Shown here: in pieces, positions 58,710-64,000 of the stretch
How the letters are laid out: every line of letters begins with the position of its first letter
Position numbering within the stretch: the first letter of the stretch is position 1
Source of the DNA: Cunninghamia lanceolata
Taxonomy: Eukaryota > Streptophyta > Pinopsida > Cupressales > Cupressaceae
NCBI GenBank assembly: GCA_027924645.1
Contig: BSBN01000213.1
Span: forward strand, 33,296,501-33,360,500
Length of the DNA stretch: 64,000 nt
Direction: 5' to 3'
The notes under the pieces: generated by a model
What the model saw: only the letters and a program-made list of their open reading frames with translations
The model's database searches: none
Told to the model about the DNA's origin: nothing
Translations under genes and position numbers: made by a program

Positions 58710-59875
58710 TGTAGACACCCTAAAATGACTGTGTCGTCATGCTACTTGCATTCCGTTATCTGTCTCATCACCTGCATTTCCCACATTAATTAAATAATCT
58801 AATTATTTACTTAATTATCATCATATTCTTCTAAATCTCCTAAATTCAACATTAATTAAATAAATCCTCTTTATTTAATTAATTAAATCAAATTCCTCTA
58901 TATTCTTCCACAATTAAATAATTTTTAATTATTTAATTAAATCATTGTCACCTTCCAAAATTCACATCTACATTAATTAAATATATCTAATTATTTAATT
59001 AATTCAACAAATTCCCTCTTATCTGCAATTAAATAATTCTTAATTATTTAATTAAATCAAAAATCATTCTCCCAAAATCATGCACAACAATTAAATAAAT
59101 TTATTTATTTAATTTGCTTTTAAATCTTCTAAATTAAATAATTCCAATTATTTAATTATTTCTTCCAAAATATCTTCTCTAAATTTAAATAAATCAATTA
59201 TTTATTTAAATTTCTTTTTCTTCTAATTTGAGTTATCTCTAAAATAACTCAAGCTTTCTTGCTCATCAATTAAATATTTCTATATTTAATAAAGCAAAAT
59301 ATCTTCTTTTCTCATGCAAATCCCTTCTTCTTGTTTTAAATCACTTAACTGATTGCTTTATTCTTTTAATTGATTTATTTCTTCAGTTAACTCATTCTTC
59401 TATTCTTGATAACTCCTCTCATGCAAAAGAAAGCAAGACACATGTCTTCTCCTCATTCGTTGCACATTCCTCAACTTATCTCCTCCGTTGATTCTTCTGA
59501 ATTATCTGGACCGTTGATCAATTTTCCTTGAAATCTATATAAACCCCCCTCATCTCCTTCATTATCTCTCTCTTCGATTGTATTTTCAGGCACACTTAAC
59601 AGAGCTTTGAGCATACACAATGCGTCGATTGGCGCAACCCTTACGATCTTTTGACATTGATCTCTTGAGCACACCACTTGCTTGTTGCAGCTATGGCTTC
59701 GCAACTTCATTGAGCAATCCACATTCAATCCAAAGGGAACAATACAGGTTTTGATAAGAGTTTTCATTTATCTTTGATTTGTGATTTATGGCTTTTACTT
59801 AGATTCGTTTCCTTTATGTTATTGGGTTCTTTGGCTTTATTTAGTTTAGATTTAATCCATTTTTCCATATACACA
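58710..59875 (+). repeat. 3' LTR of Gypsy-3
   Basis: A full 1166-base LTR, TGTAGACACC to ATATACACA. U3 is made mostly of TTAATTAAATA-type palindromic AT-rich words. The TATA box CTATATAAAC is at 59535-59544, followed by a pyrimidine-rich leader. Confidence 0.9.
59535..59544 (+). promoter_or_regulatory. TATA box of Gypsy-3 LTR
   Basis: CTATATAAAC, followed by CCCCCCTCATCTCC, about 825 bases into the LTR. Confidence 0.7.
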
Positions 59876-60142
59876 CTTATAGCACCTCAAAATATCATTC
59901 TTGGTAACATGCAGCCCTCTTACCTGATTTACGATGAGTTCACTGTCCCCAAACACCTGCAAACAACCAATTTTCCTTTTTCTTGCCCATTGCAGACCTT
60001 GGATCAATCCCTCATATTCAACAGTGTTATTTGTACAAGAAAAGGCAAAACAAAAAGTAAAAAAATATCTTTCACCTTGTGGAGACACAAGCATTGCACC
60101 ACCACCAGATACATTTCTACTCCTAGAGCCATCAACGTACAT
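59876..60142 (-). pseudogene. Gypsy-2 aRNH N-terminal part
   Basis: The minus strand encodes YVDGSRSRNVSGGGAML (first Asp), NNTVEYEGLIQGL (Glu) and QVFGDSELIVNQV (Asp), ending ILRCYK at the Gypsy-3 insertion. The remaining helix and last Asp are at 53966-53830. The complete set of four metal ligands is therefore present across the insertion. Confidence 0.92.
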
Positions 60143-60172
60143 TTCCCATACTTCCTCTTACTGTTCTATCTG

Positions 60173-60757
60173 CTATTCTGCATCTTTTACCAGATTTGGG
60201 ATTGCTGCTTCAGGCTCATGTAGTATGTAAATCCCCATACCAGTTTCTTGAATGTGTGCCTCAGGGTCATCTACAACACTTTCCGAGGCCCACTCTCTCA
60301 ATAACACTTCTGGTATACTTTCAGCTTGCAGTTCTTGAGCAACAATACACTTAGGATCATCAGAAATAATGCAATTAGTATCAACAACACTTGGTGTGTA
60401 GGGCTCTATGTGATGATTTGAAAGCAATTCAGATTTTAGGGTTACTTTGGTGCCATATCTGGTCCTAAAAAACATGTGGGACCAGTCCGAGGATAAATAT
60501 CCTCCTATTTTGGCTGTGAATTCTCTTGATAAGCACATGGCAAAATAAGGAGGTAAATCAATGATGAAGACCTCTTGGAAGATGGAAACATTTGGGCAAG
60601 TGTGCAGAGTGAGACCTAGGTCTTTGATCACACCTACAGTATTAACAACTGTGCCATCTAATTGAAGTACACCTTTCTCCAAGGGTTGGTACCTCAATCC
60701 TAATTGGTCTGCAATTTGTTTTGGCATCACAGAACTGCTTGCACCACTATCCACCAT
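60173..60757 (-). pseudogene. Gypsy-2 aspartic protease
   Basis: The open frame begins at the active site MVDSGASSSVMP (canonical DSG kept) and continues through LTLHTCPNVSIFQEVFIID and YFAMCLSREFTAKIGGY, then an acidic linker to aRNH. Unlike Gypsy-1 the catalytic triad is intact. It would process the polyprotein. Confidence 0.9.
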
Positions 60758-60829
60758 ATAGTTGTGTACTAACTTGTCTCCAATTATTAAGGATACATAA
60801 AATGGGAGAGGCTTAGCACTTTTGTTTGG

Positions 60830-62608
60830 CTATTTGCTATTATCCTGAGAGGAATTGGTAAGGACAGCCCTAGTTGGGTCGACAGTTGTATCATTGGACA
60901 CTTTTAAATTAGATAAGGCAGATTGTAACATCCCCTTTTGGCCCGGGATGGCTAGGGAATCCCACATAGACATTGTCACATTCATCTTCTTCATATTTTC
61001 AATGATATTGAAAGGTGGAGTGACACTTACCTTTTGTTGTGATTTTGCAGCAACAGTATCAGCCTGTAAATGAGGCATCTCCCTTGTTGTTGCTGAAGTA
61101 TTTCTTTGTAAAATATGGGGAATTTGGGATGTAGAAGCATCAGCAGGTGCTTTTCCTTTATTTGTTGCTTGCTCAATCTCATAATCCCTCTTCTTGGCCC
61201 TTGTATTTGCTGCTACTGGCGTATTATCTCTATTCATGCCACATAACTCACCTTCCTGCCAGTTCATGAAGGTAGAATCACTTTGGGGTTGCTCCTGCTG
61301 TTGCACAACCCCATCATTAGGTGTATTTGGCTATGGGACTGCAACATTCTGCACCATCAGAGCCTAATTTATCACCCCATTCGAGCAGGTTGCCTAATTA
61401 TGTGGCTGATTGCATGGAAAACACCATTCATATTCAGCTGCAAGGTTATTCTGAATAGGGACAAGGTCCCTCACTACATTAATGGGTGTCGGATTGTAAG
61501 ATTGAAAAGGCCTCTGGTTGACATTTTGTCTGGGACCCTGATAATTGCCTAGATATGGAGGCTTGTTGGCCTGGTAAGGCTGATTTTGCCCTTGATATGG
61601 CTGATTCTACCCTTGACTGGATTGCTAATAAGGCTACCTATTCTGGGACTACTACTTTTTGATGTTTACCAGCTCATTCCCAAAAGTTTATATGATTCTC
61701 TCTATTTTTTATTGGCTATTTTTAATTTCTTTCAACTCTTGTGATGAGCTAGAAGTAGCATTTTCAGAATTGGTAGTACTTGGTAATGCTGCAGTGGTAG
61801 GTAAAGGGGCAAAATATGGAATTGGTAAGGGCATCGAAGCTTGAATCTCAGGGAAAATGGGCATTGGTGGTCTAGGTTCTATTTTTCCGGCCTGAATCAG
61901 GCTATTTTCTGCTCTAATAGCTATTTCATATGCATCGGGTGAACTAGTACCTCCTAATGATTGTATCATCATCAAAATATCACTATTTAGGGCTTTCAAA
62001 AAATACAGAAAAGCATATTCAGCTGGAGGCCTTACCATGGCGGGAATTCTATCCCATGTCTTTTGGAATCTGAAGTTGAAATCCATCATTTGCTCCTGAG
62101 GAGCTCTCTTTATTGTAGTCATCTGTTCAACCAATGACAAGTTGTCTGATTTATCTTGAAATTGCTTATTTAACTTATCACCTAGATCATCCCAGGTTGT
62201 AATAGTTTGCACTGGTAAACTCCTAAACCATTGTAATGCTTTTTCTTTGAATGAAGCAGCCAGTAGCCTGATGGCTACGTTTTCTTGGGTTATATGATGC
62301 ACTCCACATAGAGAAGCCACGTCTCTAATGTACTCAATAGGGGTAGTTTGATTTTCCCCTGTAAAATAGGGTAGACTCTTCAAAGTTGCCATGGGTATAA
62401 CATCATGTACTATTAAATTCAAAGGGCTACCCCCATCAAAAGCTTCAAATGGTTGATTTCTTTCCATTGGAACGGCTAGGGGTAGGATTGCTTGAGCTGG
62501 TACAGGAGCTACAGGTGCAACTGGCCTGAAATTTGGTGGAGTAGATTGTATTCTTTTAGAAACTGGATTCCTTACCACAGACCTACTCTGTCTTCTAGGT
62601 GGAGACAA
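60830..62608 (-). pseudogene. Gypsy-2 Gag and pre-protease linker
   Basis: The open frame 62608-61709 has a basic N-terminus, a Pro/Ala linker, then the Gag domain: LKSLPYFTGENQT, EKALQWFRSLPV, TITTWDDLGDKLNKQF, EIAIRAENSLIQAGKI. A Gln/Asn/Tyr-rich piece follows with stops (about 61709-61310), including the short zinc knuckle WCFPCNQPHN*ATC broken by a TAG at 61394-61396. The piece 61306-60830 ends with a conserved helix (PPFNIIENMKKMNVTMSMWD) that precedes protease. It is the sister of the Gypsy-4 Gag. Confidence 0.9.
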
Positions 62609-62807
62609 CTACAAGTAATCAAATGTACTTGAACTCCTAGTTTGAATCTTTCTCATAAAATGTCACAACAGAACTGATCTGCTTGTCTCTCCTTAGTCTG
62701 AGTCGCCAGATATGCAAGTTTTAACCTCTTATAGGTCTGAAAATCACTGGCTGCACATCAAAACCAGCAATAAGAGATAGTATTTGATTGTTGCTCTAAC
62801 TTCTCTA

Positions 62808-62825
62808 TCCCACCGGGCATGCTAA
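62808..62825 (-). promoter_or_regulatory. Primer-binding site of Gypsy-2
   Basis: Element-sense TTAGCATGCCCGGTGGGA lies three bases inside the LTR. It resembles the primer site at 26893 and differs from that of Gypsy-1. Confidence 0.75.
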
Positions 62826-62828
62826 AGT

Positions 62829-64000
62829 TGTTATCACCCAGATTTGCACCCTTGCATACAGTTGTGAAACCTCAACAATCTGGAGTAACATGGGAATGAT
62901 CTCTAAGTGTGGGACTTTGCTAAATGAGATCAGACCTTTGGAGAAGGCCGACTTCCTTAACTGGTTATCACCTAAAACTACTAAATCTTAAGAGGAAAAG
63001 GGAGAAGGAATGCTTTAAAGTGAAAGATGAAACAAAAAAGCTTGAAAAACAAAGGGTGATTCACCAAGTTTAATAAAAGAACCCTCACAGTACTGAGAAG
63101 ATGCACAGCATAACCAAATATAGCAAGTAAACATACACAGATTCAACTGATGCTAGCAAAGGTGAGAAACCAGATGGTTGAAAGGAACAATACGGTCACA
63201 GACAAACATGTACAGATTCACACTAAACTAGAAATCAGTCCAAAGAGGCAAAATAACTTGAATATATTCAGTGGGAAGGCAGAGTTACAGTAACAGAAAG
63301 CTCTGTTTGGAAATAGAAAAGTCTCAATGCTCAAAAAATTTCCAACCTTATTTACATCTCATGAATGCATATATATAGCATTCAAAACTAACCTAGGTCG
63401 GTTACAAAATTTGCTCTAAGAGCTATCTCAGAAAAATATCTGCCTTGGAATGACTGCCCACCTGTAGAAGTTATGGCGTGGAAATATCAGAAACAGGGGT
63501 GGGTGGAGATATTCCGTGCCTTGAATGCGAGCACCTTTTTCGTGTCTATCTTCAACCATGAATATTTGAAGTATTTAAAATTAAGTGGTGGAGAGATATT
63601 TTTAGACATCAATGCGAGCTCCTTCATCTTGGTGTAGCAATGAATGCAAGAAATATCTACATCTGCTTAATGTAGTCGCTGGAACGTTTACCGCCCAAAA
63701 CATGCAACTCCAGATCTGAAATTGAAAAGTGAGAATATTCCCCTAAAAAGCCCGCCAAATGAAAGAGGAGGCAAAAACATGCATCTTTGCCTTTTACAAC
63801 ATGTGGAAATTCGCTAGAATGAAGGAGATACAGGCAGTCAAAGTTTCGGTCAACCGCTTGTATATATTGCTTTGCATCTGTGTATATATCTCTTGAATTT
63901 GCTGCCTGAATCGGCATCCAAAACCTTCTCTGCAACTCCTTTGGATATGCATGGCGCTTTGTATATCAGGCTATGAAATGTCCTTGTATTTTCAAATTTG
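62829..64000 (-). repeat. 5' LTR of Gypsy-2, cut by the window end
   Basis: Collinear with 43834-44145 plus 48079-48941. It shows the uninterrupted site where 44146-48073 inserted in the other copy. TATA box at 63367-63379. U3 and the rest of the TTGTAT array lie beyond the window. Confidence 0.9.

Larger units (their letters stand above)
53967..59875 (+). mobile_element. Gypsy-3: rearranged plus-strand element nested in Gypsy-2 aRNH
   Basis: The unit is bounded by TGTAGACACCCTAAAATG (53967) and ...CCATATACACA (59875) and flanked by CTTAT at 53962-53966 and 59876-59880. Removing it rejoins the aRNH reading frame exactly. Inside: a truncated 5' LTR, an inverted segment of the same family, RNase H fused to integrase, an insertion in integrase, a repeat-rich 3' untranslated region, a polypurine tract and a full 3' LTR. 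Gag, protease, RT and primer site are absent. Confidence 0.92.
43834..64000 (-). mobile_element. Gypsy-2: Tat-like element with nested insertions, continues past the window
   Basis: LTR copies start with TGTTATCACCYAGATTTGC at 43834 and 62829, and share over 1 kb of aligned sequence (about 3-8 percent different in spot checks). Between them the minus strand has primer site, gag, short zinc knuckle, protease, archaeal-type RNase H, RT, native RNase H and integrase. Two later insertions interrupt it: 44146-48073 in the 3' LTR and 53967-59875 in the aRNH. The 5' LTR runs off the window, so no target duplication can be checked. Frames are broken by many stops. Confidence 0.9.

Overview
The window looks like intergenic DNA from a large, repeat-rich seed-plant genome, most likely a conifer or other gymnosperm. 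I base this on long Tat-like Ty3/Gypsy elements with two RNase H domains, Copia elements primed by initiator-Met tRNA, a plant mobile domain (PMD) gene remnant, AT-rich spacers, and premature stops at CAG/CAA codons. I found no intact cellular gene, no tRNA or rRNA gene and no CRISPR array. The species call is an inference.

Layout. 1-2461: 5' end of a minus-strand Copia-like element (LTR, primer-binding site, gag fragment with four zinc knuckles). 2462-7872 and 20245-21692: older LTR and gag debris, split by a complete minus-strand Gypsy element (Gypsy-1, 7873-20239) with 2.8-kb LTRs and the target duplication CCCCC. 21693-26887: Copia-type LTR start, a degenerate 120-bp tandem array and a Gypsy 5' LTR. 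26893-32106: plus-strand Gypsy remnant (Gypsy-4: primer site, gag, integrase tail) whose central pol is replaced by the 3' half of a minus-strand Copia element. 32671-35770: antisense PMD gene remnant. 36434 onward: a plus-strand LTR start. 41068-43211: LTR-like unit with duplication CACCT. 43834-64000 and beyond: a second minus-strand Gypsy element (Gypsy-2). Its 3' LTR holds a 3.9-kb LTR-like insertion (44146-48073, duplication CACAG), and its archaeal-type RNase H is split by a plus-strand Gypsy element (Gypsy-3, 53967-59875, duplication CTTAT).

How the parts work together. Gypsy-1 and Gypsy-2 share the order LTR, primer site, gag, short zinc knuckle, protease, archaeal-type RNase H (aRNH), reverse transcriptase (RT), native RNase H, integrase, LTR. 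In both, the U3 promoter region upstream of a TATA box is filled with a dense but different array of short degenerate motifs: G-box-like CACGTGGC modules in Gypsy-1, and TTGTAT/ATACAA motifs in Gypsy-2. All elements are decayed. At four aligned places a stop codon sits where a sister element keeps glutamine, each a single C-to-T change, as expected from methylated-cytosine deamination. I see no evidence for a new defence or enzymatic system. The most notable signals are the U3 arrays, the antisense PMD gene, the aRNH-before-RT domain order and the nested rearrangements.
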